Assembly (NCBI GenBank): GCA_050302475.1
Contig: JBNLBF010000001.1
Location: 124,001 to 188,000, forward strand
DNA: 64,000 nucleotides
Source of the DNA: NORP23 sp050302475
Lineage (GTDB): Bacteria; Pseudomonadota; Alphaproteobacteria; Rhodobacterales; Rhodobacteraceae
Reading direction: 5' to 3'
The position numbers and the translations under genes were made by a program. This document shows positions 42,534-51,979 of the stretch, one piece after another. The notes under the pieces were generated by a model. That model was given only the letters and a program-made list of their open reading frames with translations, was not told the origin of the DNA and did no database searches. Every line of letters starts with the position of its first letter. Positions within the stretch are counted from its first letter, which is position 1.

Positions 42534-43652
42534 ATGCTCATCGGTTGCCCAACAGAAATTAAAAATCAGGAATATCGCGTCGGCATCACCCCCGCCGCAG
42601 CACACGAGGCCGTACATCACGGCCATGATGTGATCATTCAGAAAGGTGCCGGCGTTGGTGCCGGTTTCCCGGACGAAGAATATGTAACCGCCGGTGCCCG
42701 GATCGTCGACACGGCTGAAGAAGTATTCGCCACAGCCGAGATGGTTGTGAAAGTCAAAGAACCGCAAGCTGTTGAGCGCAAACAACTGCGCGAAGGTCAG
42801 CTTCTGTTCACCTACCTTCACCTCGCACCCGATCCGGCACAGACCAAAGATTTGCTGGACAGCGGCGTGACCGCGATTGCCTATGAGACTGTAACAGACC
42901 GTAATGGCGGCTTGCCCCTGCTCGCCCCCATGTCAGAGGTCGCCGGGCGTCTGGCCCCGCAGGTCGGCAGCTGGACGCTGCAAAAGGCTAATGGCGGGCG
43001 TGGCGTCTTGCTGGGCGGCGTGCCCGGTGTGGCCCCTGCCAAGGTCGCCGTGATCGGTGGTGGTGTCGTTGGCACACATGCCGCGAAAATCGCTGCCGGG
43101 ATGGGTGCCGACGTGACGGTGCTGGATATGTCCCTGCCCCGTATGCGCTATCTGGATGATGTGTTCGGTGGCGTGTTCAAAACCCGCTACGCATCCAAAG
43201 GCAACACGGCGGAGCTGGTGGCCGAGGCCGATATGGTCATCGGGGCAGTTCTGATCCCCGGGGCGGCAGCGCCGAAGCTGGTGTCGCGCGCACAACTGTC
43301 GACGATGAAACCGGGCGCGGCAATTGTGGATGTGGCAATCGACCAGGGCGGGTGTTTCGAAACCTCTCACGCGACCACCCATGACGATCCGGTCTATGAG
43401 GTCGACGGGATTATGCATTACTGCGTGGCGAATATGCCGGGGGCGGTTGCGCGGACGTCGACCATCGCGCTGGGGAATGCAACGATGCCGTTTATGATTG
43501 CACTGGCAAACAAAGGCTGGCGGCAGGCATGTGCGGATGATCCCCATCTGATGGATGGTCTGAACACCCATGCAGGCAAACTGACTTATGCGGCCGTGGG
43601 CGATGCGTTGGGGATTTCGACGGTAACGCCGGAACAGGCTCTGGCGGCCTGA
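42534..43652 (+). CDS. ald: Alanine dehydrogenase
   Basis: A 372-residue NAD-dependent enzyme that oxidatively deaminates L-alanine to pyruvate and ammonia. Landmarks are MLIGCPTEIKNQEYRVGITP, the substrate-binding VKVKEPQ, and the nucleotide fold KVAVIGGGVVGTHAAKIAAG. The ATG is preceded by AGGAG. It is divergent from the Lrp-type regulator and ends in a strong terminator shared with mscL. Confidence 0.96.
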   Translation: MLIGCPTEIKNQEYRVGITPAAAHEAVHHGHDVIIQKGAGVGAGFPDEEYVTAGARIVDTAEEVFATAEMVVKVKEPQAVERKQLREGQLLFTYLHLAPDPAQTKDLLDSGVTAIAYETVTDRNGGLPLLAPMSEVAGRLAPQVGSWTLQKANGGRGVLLGGVPGVAPAKVAVIGGGVVGTHAAKIAAGMGADVTVLDMSLPRMRYLDDVFGGVFKTRYASKGNTAELVAEADMVIGAVLIPGAAAPKLVSRAQLSTMKPGAAIVDVAIDQGGCFETSHATTHDDPVYEVDGIMHYCVANMPGAVARTSTIALGNATMPFMIALANKGWRQACADDPHLMDGLNTHAGKLTYAAVGDALGISTVTPEQALAA

Positions 43653-43658
43653 GGATTC

Positions 43659-43687
43659 GGGTCTGCCGGGGACACACCGGCAGACCC
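43659..43687. terminator. Bidirectional terminator between ald and mscL
   Basis: A perfect 11-bp stem (GGGTCTGCCGG with CCGGCAGACCC) and a seven-base loop lie between the converging stop codons, starting six bases after ald. Only a short AT-rich tail follows. Confidence 0.75.
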
Positions 43688-43695
43688 ATTTACGC

Positions 43696-44088
43696 TTACT
43701 TCTTCAGAAGATCGCGAATTTCTGTCAGCAGGTCTTCCTGTGACGGCCCTTTGGGGGCTTCTTCTGCGGGTTCTTCAGGCTTTGTCGCCGCATCTTTCAC
43801 GCGGTTGACCATTTTCACCAAAATGAAGACCACCCACGCGATGATCAGGAAATTGATCAGCGCCATGATGAAGTTACCGTAGGCGAATACTGCGCCTTCT
43901 TCACCTTCAGTCAGGCGGAAACCCAGACCGGAAAAGTCGATACCACCGGTAAACAGGCTGATGATTGGATTTATAAGATCGTCAACCAATGAGGTCACGA
44001 TAGCCGTAAAGGCCGCACCGATAATGATACCAACAGCCATGTCCATGACATTGCCCTTGGCGATGAAATCTTTGAATTCTTTTAACAT
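43696..44088 (-). CDS. mscL: Large-conductance mechanosensitive channel
   Basis: A 130-residue channel protein that opens under membrane tension to release solutes on osmotic downshift. The N-terminal amphipathic helix and pore helix read MLKEFKDFIAKGNVMDMAVG and IIIGAAFTAIV; the second helix and a charged C-terminal bundle follow. GGGGG precedes the ATG. Confidence 0.95.
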   Translation of the reverse strand: MLKEFKDFIAKGNVMDMAVGIIIGAAFTAIVTSLVDDLINPIISLFTGGIDFSGLGFRLTEGEEGAVFAYGNFIMALINFLIIAWVVFILVKMVNRVKDAATKPEEPAEEAPKGPSQEDLLTEIRDLLKK

Positions 44089-44274
44089 TTTATCCCCCGT
44101 AGGATGAGTTTTGGTGCTGGAATTTTACAGAACAATTTCGGGTGGGTAAAGAAACATTCGCATATGTTGTGTCATTCCCCGACGGCACCACAGCATCACG
44201 TTTTTGGCACCCCCATTGCAATCAAACTGTAAAATACTTTTATCTACACTTCAGATTAATTGAGGGGACATTCC

Positions 44275-44979
44275 ATGGCCGATCTTTCGTTATTTCCAAT
44301 CACAAACCGCTGGCCCGCCCAGCATCCTGACCGTATCCAGCTCTACTCGCTGCCAACGCCGAACGGCATCAAAGCCTCGGCCATGCTGGAAGAGGTCGGG
44401 CTGCCCTATGAGCCCCACTTCGTCAACTTTGGCAGCGACGACCAGCTGACACCAGAATTCATATCGCTGAACCCGAACAACAAAATCCCCGCCATCATCG
44501 ACCCGGATGGTCCGGGTGGCGAACCGATGGGCCTGTGGGAAAGTGGCGCGATCCTACTGTATCTCGCCAACAAAACCGGCAAGCTGATCGCGGCGGACGA
44601 GGCTGGAAAATGGCAGGTCACGCAATGGCTGATGTTCCAGATGGGTGGCGTCGGGCCGATGTTCGGGCAGTTGGGATTCTTCCACAAATTTGCCGGAAAA
44701 GAGATCGAGGATAAACGCGGGCGTGACCGTTACGTGAACGAAAGCAAACGTCTGCTTGGCGTGATCGAGAAACAGCTCGATGGTCGCGAGTATATCACTG
44801 GCGACGAGTACACGATTGCCGATCTGGCCATCTGGCCATGGGTGCGGACAATCTTTGGGTTTTATGATGCCGGCGATCTGGTGGGCGAAGAAAACTTCCC
44901 CAAAACGATTGCATGGTACAAAAAATGCGAGGCCCGTCCTGCCTCGCAAATCGGGATAAAAACGCCGTCTAACGACTAA
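44275..44979 (+). CDS. Glutathione S-transferase, YghU/YfcG-like
   Basis: A 234-residue protein with an N-terminal thioredoxin-like domain (LYSLPTPNGIKASAMLEEVG) in which the PTPNG turn replaces a catalytic Ser/Tyr, as in Nu-class YghU/YfcG enzymes. The NPNNKIPAIIDPDG loop and ESGAILLYLA bind glutathione, and an all-helical domain follows. Such proteins act as disulfide-bond reductases or peroxidases. GAGGGG lies before ATG 44275. It overlaps the HxlR gene by four bases at the stops. Confidence 0.9.
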   Translation: MADLSLFPITNRWPAQHPDRIQLYSLPTPNGIKASAMLEEVGLPYEPHFVNFGSDDQLTPEFISLNPNNKIPAIIDPDGPGGEPMGLWESGAILLYLANKTGKLIAADEAGKWQVTQWLMFQMGGVGPMFGQLGFFHKFAGKEIEDKRGRDRYVNESKRLLGVIEKQLDGREYITGDEYTIADLAIWPWVRTIFGFYDAGDLVGEENFPKTIAWYKKCEARPASQIGIKTPSND

Positions 44980-45680
44980 AGCGACCCTATTGGAGACCCG
45001 CTGGCCGGAGGAATATCGGCCAGCGGACCAAAATTGAACCAGTCTTTGAGTTTGCGGATCATGGGTTTCGGGCCGAGCGCCTCTAACCGACCATCCCCCA
45101 AGGCCGTCGCGACAGGAATATCACCCCGGTAAAGATGGGTGATGTTTTGCAATGTGCCTGACAAAAATAGGTCCGTCTCGAACCCCGGATCTTTGACGCA
45201 TAAATCCAGCGTGCCGTCATCATTCACGAACCAATATTCCGCCTTATGGCGGGGCTGGTCGGTGAAATCGATATGAACAGTCGTCCGTCCGGGGGCGTAG
45301 ACCTGCGGATTAACGCAATGCTCCAGCCCCCAGATGAGCAGGCCCAGATCCAGCTCTCCGTCCTGCAAGTCGCGCCGGGTCCAGCGCGCCCCCCATGTCC
45401 CGAGCGCCCCGACCAGAGGCACGAACTCCGCCCCGGCGGGAGTCAGTTCGTACCGCCAATGGCTGCCCTTATCCGCGCGACGTCTGGTGATGACGCCCTC
45501 AGCCTCCAGCATTTTGAGGCGTTTTGACAATAGCGTCGAGGACATGTGTGGGACACCGCGCTGGATATCGCTGTAACGATGTGCCCCGGCGGCGATGTTT
45601 CGGATCACCAGCGCCGTCCAACGTTCACAGAAAAGCTCTGCCGCTTTGGCGATGGGGCAGAATTGGCCGTATGTCATCAT
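44976..45680 (-). CDS. HxlR-family transcriptional regulator with C-terminal extension
   Basis: A 234-residue regulator. The first 100 residues form an HxlR winged helix: CPIAKAAELFCERWTALVIR with a redox-capable Cys near the start, then YSDIQRGVPHMSSTLLSKRL. The extra 120-residue C-terminal part is unlike short HxlR proteins and resembles an SCP2-like sterol-carrier fold that could bind a ligand. GGAGG precedes the ATG. It is divergent from a methyltransferase gene. Confidence 0.85.
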   Translation of the reverse strand: MMTYGQFCPIAKAAELFCERWTALVIRNIAAGAHRYSDIQRGVPHMSSTLLSKRLKMLEAEGVITRRRADKGSHWRYELTPAGAEFVPLVGALGTWGARWTRRDLQDGELDLGLLIWGLEHCVNPQVYAPGRTTVHIDFTDQPRHKAEYWFVNDDGTLDLCVKDPGFETDLFLSGTLQNITHLYRGDIPVATALGDGRLEALGPKPMIRKLKDWFNFGPLADIPPASGSPIGSL

Positions 45681-45801
45681 ATTTGGTCCCTCCTGCGGGC
45701 AGTTATAATCGACTCTCCAGTGAAGTTTACTCCATTTTCTGCACTAGTTTGTGATCAGCGTGCCTGCCAATTTCCGACCCGTCATCAGAACGGAGGGAAG
45801 A

Positions 45802-46596
45802 ATGACGCAACCACATAATGAGATGGCGGCTAAATCCTGGGGGCATGCCGGGGGTGCCTATGATTTTATCAGTTTTGGACTGTCCGACGGGCTAAGCCAT
45901 GCGGTGCAGAAGTTGTGGCCAAAACCTGGAGAACGCATTCTGGATGTCGCAACAGGTACGGGCTGGACTGCGCGACTGCTGGCACAAATGGGGGCAGAGG
46001 TGACGGCAGTTGATATCGCCGATCCCCTGCTGACAGCGGCGCAAGAATTGTCGTCACATCTGCCGATAGATTTTCAACATGCGGATGCCGAGGCTTTGCC
46101 GTTTGATGATGCCTGTTTTGACGCGCTGACCTCCACTTATGGTGTGATGTTTGCGGGCGATCAGAAACAGGCCGCACGAGAAATGGCACGGGTGTTGAAA
46201 CCGGGCGGGCGGATGGTTCTGACGACGTGGCTGGCAAAACCGGAATCCTACATACCCGCCTTTTTTGGACTGATCGGAAAATATGCCGGTGCGCCGGCAC
46301 CGGACCCCTCACCGATGAATTGGGGCAATACTGACTGGCTGGCGGAAACGCTGACAGACGATTTTGACTATGTCGCCGAGGGACTGACAACCACGCTTTA
46401 CGCGCCGAATACGGATGTGTTGTGGGACAAGTATATCCACGGCTTCGGGTCAATGGCGATGGTAGCGGATAGCATTCCGGCGGAAGGCCTATCGGCATTT
46501 CGAGAGGATTTCAAAGCCTTGCATGCGCCCTATGATACCGGACGCGGCCTGAAAATCGACCGGGATGCGGTGCTGATCAGCGCGGTACGCAAATGA
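45802..46596 (+). CDS. Class I SAM-dependent methyltransferase (UbiE-like)
   Basis: A 264-residue methyltransferase. The SAM-binding motif I is ILDVATGTGWTARLLAQMG, the acidic residue at the second strand is in VTAVDIAD, and DFQHADAEALPFDD marks motif II/III. The substrate is unknown. GGAGG five bases before ATG 45802 sets the start over an in-frame ATG at 45751. It is divergent from the HxlR gene and abuts the YtoQ gene tail to tail. Confidence 0.85.
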   Translation: MTQPHNEMAAKSWGHAGGAYDFISFGLSDGLSHAVQKLWPKPGERILDVATGTGWTARLLAQMGAEVTAVDIADPLLTAAQELSSHLPIDFQHADAEALPFDDACFDALTSTYGVMFAGDQKQAAREMARVLKPGGRMVLTTWLAKPESYIPAFFGLIGKYAGAPAPDPSPMNWGNTDWLAETLTDDFDYVAEGLTTTLYAPNTDVLWDKYIHGFGSMAMVADSIPAEGLSAFREDFKALHAPYDTGRGLKIDRDAVLISAVRK

Positions 46597-47043
46597 TCAG
46601 GGTAACGTACCGTTAAGGACATAAGTCAGGATATCGACCACCTGCGAGGGGTGTTCTGCAACGGCAAGCGCAGCGGCGTCGACCTCCTTCAGCGCGTGCT
46701 GATGGTCGGGGCCGTGCAGGACAATAAGCGATTTGCCGAGCGCTGCCGCATAGCCCGCATCAAACGCCGCGTTCCATTGTTTGTATTTGTCGCCAAAACG
46801 GACCACAACAATATCCGCATCCGCGATCCCCTTGCGGGTGCGAATGGCGTTCAGCTTCGCGCCTTTATTATCGTGCCAGAATTTATCCGACTCCGCCCCC
46901 ATAATCGCCACGCCGCAATCATCTGATGCCGCATGGTCCGTAACCGGGGCAGAGAATTCAACCGCCAGACCGGCCGCAGTTGCCCCATCCATGATTTCCT
47001 GCCGCCAGTCGGTGTGGATCTCGCCGGAAAGATAGACTTTCAT
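46597..47043 (-). CDS. YtoQ-family protein
   Basis: A 148-residue cytoplasmic protein beginning MKVYLSGEIHTDWRQEI, with GAESDKFWHDNKGAKLNAIR and a nucleoside 2-deoxyribosyltransferase-like fold suggested by FGDKYKQWNAAFDAGYAAALG. It matches the YtoQ family, whose function is not established. It lies one base downstream of pheT's stop-proximal end on the same strand and converges on the methyltransferase gene. Confidence 0.85.
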   Translation of the reverse strand: MKVYLSGEIHTDWRQEIMDGATAAGLAVEFSAPVTDHAASDDCGVAIMGAESDKFWHDNKGAKLNAIRTRKGIADADIVVVRFGDKYKQWNAAFDAGYAAALGKSLIVLHGPDHQHALKEVDAAALAVAEHPSQVVDILTYVLNGTLP

Positions 47044-47044
47044 A

Positions 47045-49477
47045 TCAGCTCCTTAACGTCCCGCCGGTGGCGTTGGCGACCTTGGCAATGATTGCTTCGG
47101 ATACGGTTTCAATATCTTTGTCGGTCAGCGTGCCGTCCTGCGGTTCCAACCGCACGGCAATCGCGACGGATTTTTTACCGCTGCCCATCTGTGCTTCGGC
47201 TTTGTCGCCGCTGAAAACGTCAAACAGACTGACGTCAGAGATCAGCTTCTTGTCCGCGCCACGCGCTGCCTTGATCAGCTTGTCCACTTCCAGATCGGCA
47301 TCAACCACAAAGGCGAAGTCACGTTCGACCGACTGGAAGTCGGAGATCGCCAGCGCCGGGCGGGATGTCGATTTGGATTTCGGGAAAGGCACGTTTTCAA
47401 GGAACAGCGTAAAGCCCACTGCCGGACCTTTAACATCCATTGCCGATAGGATTTTCGGATGGATTTCACCGAACACCGCCAGCGGGTTCTTCGGCCCCAG
47501 CGATAGCACCGCCGAGCGGCCCGGATGGAACCAATCGGGCGCGTTTCGCATCACCATCAGGTTGGTGGTGTTGACGCCAATCGACGCCAGCGCCGCCTCT
47601 GCATCCGCTTTGGCGTCGAATGTGTCTGTCGGGCGACGCGTGCCAAAAGCATTGCGCGGATCGGTTGCGCCCACGCGCAAACCGCAGGCCAACAGTTGTT
47701 GATCCTCTGGCTCGCCACCGGCGAAGCCCTGCCCGATTTCGAACAGAGACATATCGGCGAACCCTCGTGCCTGATTGCGCGCCGCAGCCTGCAACAGGCT
47801 GGGCAGCAGCGTCGGGCGCATATGGCTCATTTCCGAGGAGATCGGGTTGCCAATCATCACATCATCGGTGCCGCCACCGAACAGTTCAGCCGAAGCTTGG
47901 TCAATGAAGCTGTAACTGACCGTTTCATTGTAGCCTAGCGCCGCGATGGTTCGACGCACAATCGATTGGCGACGCTGCATCGGGGTCTGGATCGGACGAC
48001 CGACGCCTGCCATACGCGACAGCGGTTTGCCCTTTAGTTTGGTCAAGGACGCCACGCGAGCGACCTCTTCGACCAGATCGGCCTCGCCTTGAACGTCCGG
48101 GCGCCAGCTGGGGACCCAGACTTCCAGCGTGTCGCCGGTGCCGGTGGCAGAGAAACCGAGTTCCGTCAGGATCCGCACCTGTTCCTCGCGCGGGATGTCC
48201 ATGCCGACAAGGCTGATGACACGCGCCGGATTCAGCGCATAGCTGCGGGCGGTGTTCGGAACCTGCCCGGCGATGACCAGCTCCGACGGCTCACCGCCGC
48301 ACAGGTCGAGGACCATCTGCGTGGCGACCTCCATCCCTTCGACCGCGAATTCCGGGTCGATGCCGCGTTCGAAACGATAACGAGCGTCAGAGTTTATTTT
48401 TAGTTTGCGACCTGTCATCGCCGTTGTGATCGGGTCGAAATAGGCGCTTTCAATGAAGACATTTACGGTATCTGCGGTGCAGCCGCTTTCGAGACCACCC
48501 ATCACACCACCGAGCCCCTCTGGCCCCTTGTCATCGGCAATGACAGTAATGTCGGGGTCGAGTGGGTATTCCTTGTCGTCCAGTGCCAGCAGGCTTTCGC
48601 CTGCGTCAGCCTTGCGCACATGAATGTTGCCCACAACTTTGTCCGCATCGAAGACGTGAAGCGGGCGGTTGCGGTCATAGGTCATATAGTTGGTAATATC
48701 GACCAACGCTGAAATCGGGCGCAGACCAATCGCTTTCAGGCGATCCTGCAACCATTGCGGGCTGGGACCATTTTTGACACCACGGACATAGCGCCCCACG
48801 AATAGCGGGCAGGCTTTGTCTTTGACGTCATCTTTCAGCGTAACGGAGATCGGGCTGGAAAAGCTGCCTTTCACCGGCTCGGTCGCAGGGGTAATCACCT
48901 TGCCAAGTCCGCGTGCGGCCAGGTCCCGCGCGATCCCTGCCACGCCCAGCGCGTCAGGACGATTTGGCGTGATGGCGATTTCAATGGTCGGGTCATTCTT
49001 ACCGGCGTAATCAATATAGCGAACCCCCAACGGTGTATCGGCCGGCAGTTCGATGATGCCGTCATGATCATCAGACAGCTCCAATTCACGCTCGGAACAG
49101 AGCATCCCGTTGGATTCCACACCGCGAATAACACCCGGTTTCAGGTCGATACCGGTGCCCGGAATATGCGTTCCAACCGGAGCAAACACGCCAACCAGAC
49201 CTGTTTTTGCGTTGGGCGCACCACAGACAACCTGCACCTCTTCGGACGGGGCATCCGGACCGTTAGGCCAGGTTTCCACGCGGCACAGCTTCAGGCGGTC
49301 AGCATCGGGATGCTGGCCCGCTTCGATCACGCGACAGGTTCTAAACGCGCCCAACTTATCGGCAGGGTTCTCAACCCCTTCGACTTCGAGTCCCAGATCC
49401 GTCAGGGTTTCGAGGATTTCATCCAGCGAAGCCTCGGTTTCCAGATGCGTTTTCAGCCAGTTCAGCGTGAATTTCAT
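47045..49477 (-). CDS. pheT: Phenylalanine-tRNA ligase beta subunit
   Basis: An 810-residue subunit, the normal bacterial length. The N-terminal OB fold binds tRNA (MKFTLNWLKTHLETEASLDEI), the central B3/B4 editing region contains DITNYMTYDRNRPLHVFDADK, and the C-terminal ferredoxin-like anticodon domain ends the chain. With PheS it forms the alpha2-beta2 synthetase. It is separated from pheS by an ASCH gene and an opposite-strand small gene rather than adjoining it. Confidence 0.97.
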   Translation of the reverse strand: MKFTLNWLKTHLETEASLDEILETLTDLGLEVEGVENPADKLGAFRTCRVIEAGQHPDADRLKLCRVETWPNGPDAPSEEVQVVCGAPNAKTGLVGVFAPVGTHIPGTGIDLKPGVIRGVESNGMLCSERELELSDDHDGIIELPADTPLGVRYIDYAGKNDPTIEIAITPNRPDALGVAGIARDLAARGLGKVITPATEPVKGSFSSPISVTLKDDVKDKACPLFVGRYVRGVKNGPSPQWLQDRLKAIGLRPISALVDITNYMTYDRNRPLHVFDADKVVGNIHVRKADAGESLLALDDKEYPLDPDITVIADDKGPEGLGGVMGGLESGCTADTVNVFIESAYFDPITTAMTGRKLKINSDARYRFERGIDPEFAVEGMEVATQMVLDLCGGEPSELVIAGQVPNTARSYALNPARVISLVGMDIPREEQVRILTELGFSATGTGDTLEVWVPSWRPDVQGEADLVEEVARVASLTKLKGKPLSRMAGVGRPIQTPMQRRQSIVRRTIAALGYNETVSYSFIDQASAELFGGGTDDVMIGNPISSEMSHMRPTLLPSLLQAAARNQARGFADMSLFEIGQGFAGGEPEDQQLLACGLRVGATDPRNAFGTRRPTDTFDAKADAEAALASIGVNTTNLMVMRNAPDWFHPGRSAVLSLGPKNPLAVFGEIHPKILSAMDVKGPAVGFTLFLENVPFPKSKSTSRPALAISDFQSVERDFAFVVDADLEVDKLIKAARGADKKLISDVSLFDVFSGDKAEAQMGSGKKSVAIAVRLEPQDGTLTDKDIETVSEAIIAKVANATGGTLRS

Positions 49478-49638
49478 GGGTCAGTCCAGGGTTAAAGTTT
49501 CGCTGCGCTGAATAGGACGTTTTAATTCCAAATCCAAGGGGAAACCTGTTCGAACCCCCGCTCAGGGATAGTTTACTTGAAAGTTTTCGCATTCAGGCTA
49601 TCATGTCGTCAGGAGTATTCCTTTGGAAAGGGAAAAAA

Positions 49639-49854
49639 ATGAAACTGCTTATGCAAGAATTTTTGCGTGAGGAAACCGGTGCCGTAACGATCCCGTGGCT
49701 GGTAGTTGTTGCCGCAATGGGAATGGTCACATTGCTTATTTTTGAATTCCTCGATGACTCAACTGTTGCCGTTGCAAACGAAGACTGCACCTTGTTGGCT
49801 AAGGTGGGGCGCGACAATCATGACCGGGAATGTCAGTACGAATTGGCCGACTGA
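49639..49854 (+). CDS. Small Flp-pilin/TadE-like membrane protein
   Basis: A 71-residue protein with one hydrophobic helix (IPWLVVVAAMGMVTLLIFEF) preceded by a basic/acidic leader ending in an E-T-G-A-V-T processing-site-like motif. This layout resembles Flp-type pilins of Rhodobacteraceae, though the tail has two Cys residues and is more acidic. GGAAAGGGA lies before the ATG. No tad genes are nearby. It is convergent with the ASCH gene, overlapping 22 bases. Confidence 0.55.
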   Translation: MKLLMQEFLREETGAVTIPWLVVVAAMGMVTLLIFEFLDDSTVAVANEDCTLLAKVGRDNHDRECQYELAD

Positions 49855-50246
49855 TCACGCAGCACAAAACGTTCGCACACAACCAACATATCTGAACTCC
49901 AACCGCCGTTACGTTCAAAGTAGCGGCGGTGGTCGTTTTGCCAACCTGCGAAAGTGTCGTTTTCGCCTTCTGCGAGGGCAAATTCTTCGGGGACTTCGCA
50001 AAATTTGCGGATTGTAACCTCGACCGTTTCGATGGCGGCAACGGGATTGCCGTCCCAGTCGGTCACCAAATCGATACGCCCGACAGCCGGCATTTCTTCA
50101 CCGCCCTCTTCGAAGAAGCGGAGGGCACCGCATGTGGCGGTTTTCTTGCCCGACAGGACCAATGCGGTCAGGGCCTCGCACAATGCGCGGTTATCACCAA
50201 GCTTGAATTCCACTGCACCGGGATATTTGGTGCGCAGATCGATCAA
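49833..50246 (-). CDS. ASCH-domain protein
   Basis: A 137-residue protein. KLGDNRALCEALTALVLSGK and the KKTATCGALRFF loop, VGRIDLVTDWDGNPVAAIET, and the C-terminal GWQNDHRRYFERNGG match ASCH-domain (YhfF-like) proteins, which have an RNA-binding PUA-like fold. No ATG start exists at a sensible place; a TTG at 50246 overlaps the pheS stop as TTGA and has AGGTGG upstream, so translational coupling to pheS is likely. Longer versions read into pheS and lack similarity. Confidence 0.8.
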   Translation of the reverse strand: MIDLRTKYPGAVEFKLGDNRALCEALTALVLSGKKTATCGALRFFEEGGEEMPAVGRIDLVTDWDGNPVAAIETVEVTIRKFCEVPEEFALAEGENDTFAGWQNDHRRYFERNGGWSSDMLVVCERFVLRDQSANSY

Positions 50247-51325
50247 CGGCTGAGACCACCTGCGATAGTCGGCACATCCAACGACGCAAATCCATAATGG
50301 CGTAGCCAGCGCAGATCGCTGTCGAAAAACGCCCGTAGATCCGGGATGCCGTATTTCAGCATTGCAATCCTGTCGATGCCCATGCCAAACGCGAAACCCT
50401 GCCATTCGGTCGGGTCCACATTGGCCGCCTGAAGCACCTTCGGATGCACCATGCCTGACCCAAGAATTTCCAGCCAGTCGTCCCCTTCGCCAATCGCCAG
50501 TTTACCGTCTTTCCAACTGCACTGGATATCCACCTCGGCGGAGGGTTCCGTGAAGGGGAAGTGGCTGGCGCGGAAACGGGTTTTGATCCCGTCAATTTCG
50601 AAGAAGGCGGAATAGAATTCCTCCAGCACCCATTTCAGGTTCGCCATGGAGATGTCCCGGTCGATGGCCAGGCCTTCGACCTGATGGAACATCGGCGTGT
50701 GGGTCTGGTCATAATCGGACCGGTAAACTCGACCCGGCGCGATCACGCGGCAGGGCGCGCCATGTTCTTCCATATAGCGGATCTGAACCGGCGAGGTATG
50801 GGTGCGCAGCACATGCGGCGGTCGGTTGTCGCCCTCTGCCCGATGCATGAAGAACGTATCATGTTCCTGACGCGCGGGATGCTCCGGCGGAATGTTCAGC
50901 GCATCGAAATTGTAAAAGTCGTTTTCAATCTGCGGTCCTTCGGCAACCGAGAACCCCAGATCGGCGAAGATCGCGGTGATTTCATCGGTGACCTGGCTAA
51001 TCGGATGGATCGTACCTTGCCGCTGCGGGCGCGCGGGCTGGGTAACGTCCAGCCATTCGGTTTTCAGACGTTCCTCCAGCGCCGCATCCGCGAGGGAGGC
51101 TTTGCGCGCGGCCAATGCCGAATTGATTTCGTCCTTCAGGGCATTGAGGGCCGGACCGGCAACCTGCCGTTCCTCCGGCGTCATTTTACCCAGCTCGCGC
51201 ATCTTCAGCGCGACTTCGCCTTTTTTACCGACGGCGGCGAGGCGCACATCCTCAATCGAGGCCTCGTCAGTGGCATCTGAAATCTGCTTCAGATATTTGG
51301 CTTTGAGGTCGTCAATTCCGTCCAT
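50243..51325 (-). CDS. pheS: Phenylalanine-tRNA ligase alpha subunit
   Basis: A 360-residue class II synthetase subunit. The N-terminal coiled coil precedes motif 1; motif 2 appears as VYRSDYDQTHTPMFHQVEGL and motif 3 as GFAFGMGIDRIAMLKYGI. It activates phenylalanine and charges tRNA-Phe with PheT. The stop overlaps the TTG start of the ASCH gene. It is divergent from a RidA-family gene across 172 bases. Confidence 0.97.
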   Translation of the reverse strand: MDGIDDLKAKYLKQISDATDEASIEDVRLAAVGKKGEVALKMRELGKMTPEERQVAGPALNALKDEINSALAARKASLADAALEERLKTEWLDVTQPARPQRQGTIHPISQVTDEITAIFADLGFSVAEGPQIENDFYNFDALNIPPEHPARQEHDTFFMHRAEGDNRPPHVLRTHTSPVQIRYMEEHGAPCRVIAPGRVYRSDYDQTHTPMFHQVEGLAIDRDISMANLKWVLEEFYSAFFEIDGIKTRFRASHFPFTEPSAEVDIQCSWKDGKLAIGEGDDWLEILGSGMVHPKVLQAANVDPTEWQGFAFGMGIDRIAMLKYGIPDLRAFFDSDLRWLRHYGFASLDVPTIAGGLSR

Positions 51326-51497
51326 CGTACCCTCTTATTCTGTCGGATCGCTGCCTAACACATGGCATGGGAATTGCAAATGGAAAGGCGCATTCCATCT
51401 GATACGACTTTGAAGGCCGAAATCTGTATCATTGCGGGTCCCCTTTCCCTAAGATTGTAGGACTGGATGCCAAGCGCAGCACGAGGAGGTCGTACAG

Positions 51498-51902
51498 ATG
51501 AGTTTTGATCGCGAGTTGATATCAAACGGCAATCCGATGGAGGCTATCGTTGGCTTCAGTCGCGCGGTGCGTGTTGGACCATTCATTTCAGTTGGCGGAA
51601 CGGCACCGGTTGATGCCAACGGCAATACGGTCGGGATTGGTGACGTGGCGCAACAAACCCGTCAGTGTATCGAGGTCATCAAGCTGGCGCTGGAGCAAGC
51701 CGGATCGGGTCTGCATGATGTGGTTCGCACGCGCGTCATCCTGACGAATATTGACGACTGGAAAGCAGCGATTGATGTTCGAAAGGAATTTTTCCGCGAT
51801 ATTCGCCCTGTCGACACGATCATGGCTGTGGATCGGTTCGTAAACCCCGAATGGCTGGTCGAATTGGAAGCCGACGCGGTGATTGCCAATTGGCAAGGCT
51901 AG
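51498..51902 (+). CDS. RidA-family protein
   Basis: A 134-residue protein of the RidA/YjgF family. These trimers hydrolyse reactive enamine/imine intermediates from PLP enzymes. The family pattern includes GFSRAVRVGPFISVGGTAP and the Arg in VVRTRVILTNIDDW, with the C-terminal LVELEADAVIAN. GGAGG precedes the ATG. The role of this paralogue is likely deamination of a reactive metabolite, substrate unknown. Confidence 0.9.
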   Translation: MSFDRELISNGNPMEAIVGFSRAVRVGPFISVGGTAPVDANGNTVGIGDVAQQTRQCIEVIKLALEQAGSGLHDVVRTRVILTNIDDWKAAIDVRKEFFRDIRPVDTIMAVDRFVNPEWLVELEADAVIANWQG

Positions 51903-51923
51903 GCAGAACAGAGTCCAAGATAC

Positions 51924-51952
51924 AAAAAACCCGAATGATTGCTCATCCGGGT
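51924..51952 (-). terminator. Rho-independent terminator of rpmI-rplT
   Basis: On the minus strand ACCCGGATGA pairs with TCATTCGGGT (one G-T pair) around a four-base loop and is followed by TTTTTT. It lies 28 bases after the rplT stop. It may also end RidA transcription from the other side. Confidence 0.88.
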
Positions 51953-51979
51953 GTTTCAGAATTTCTTTAAACGACGCTT

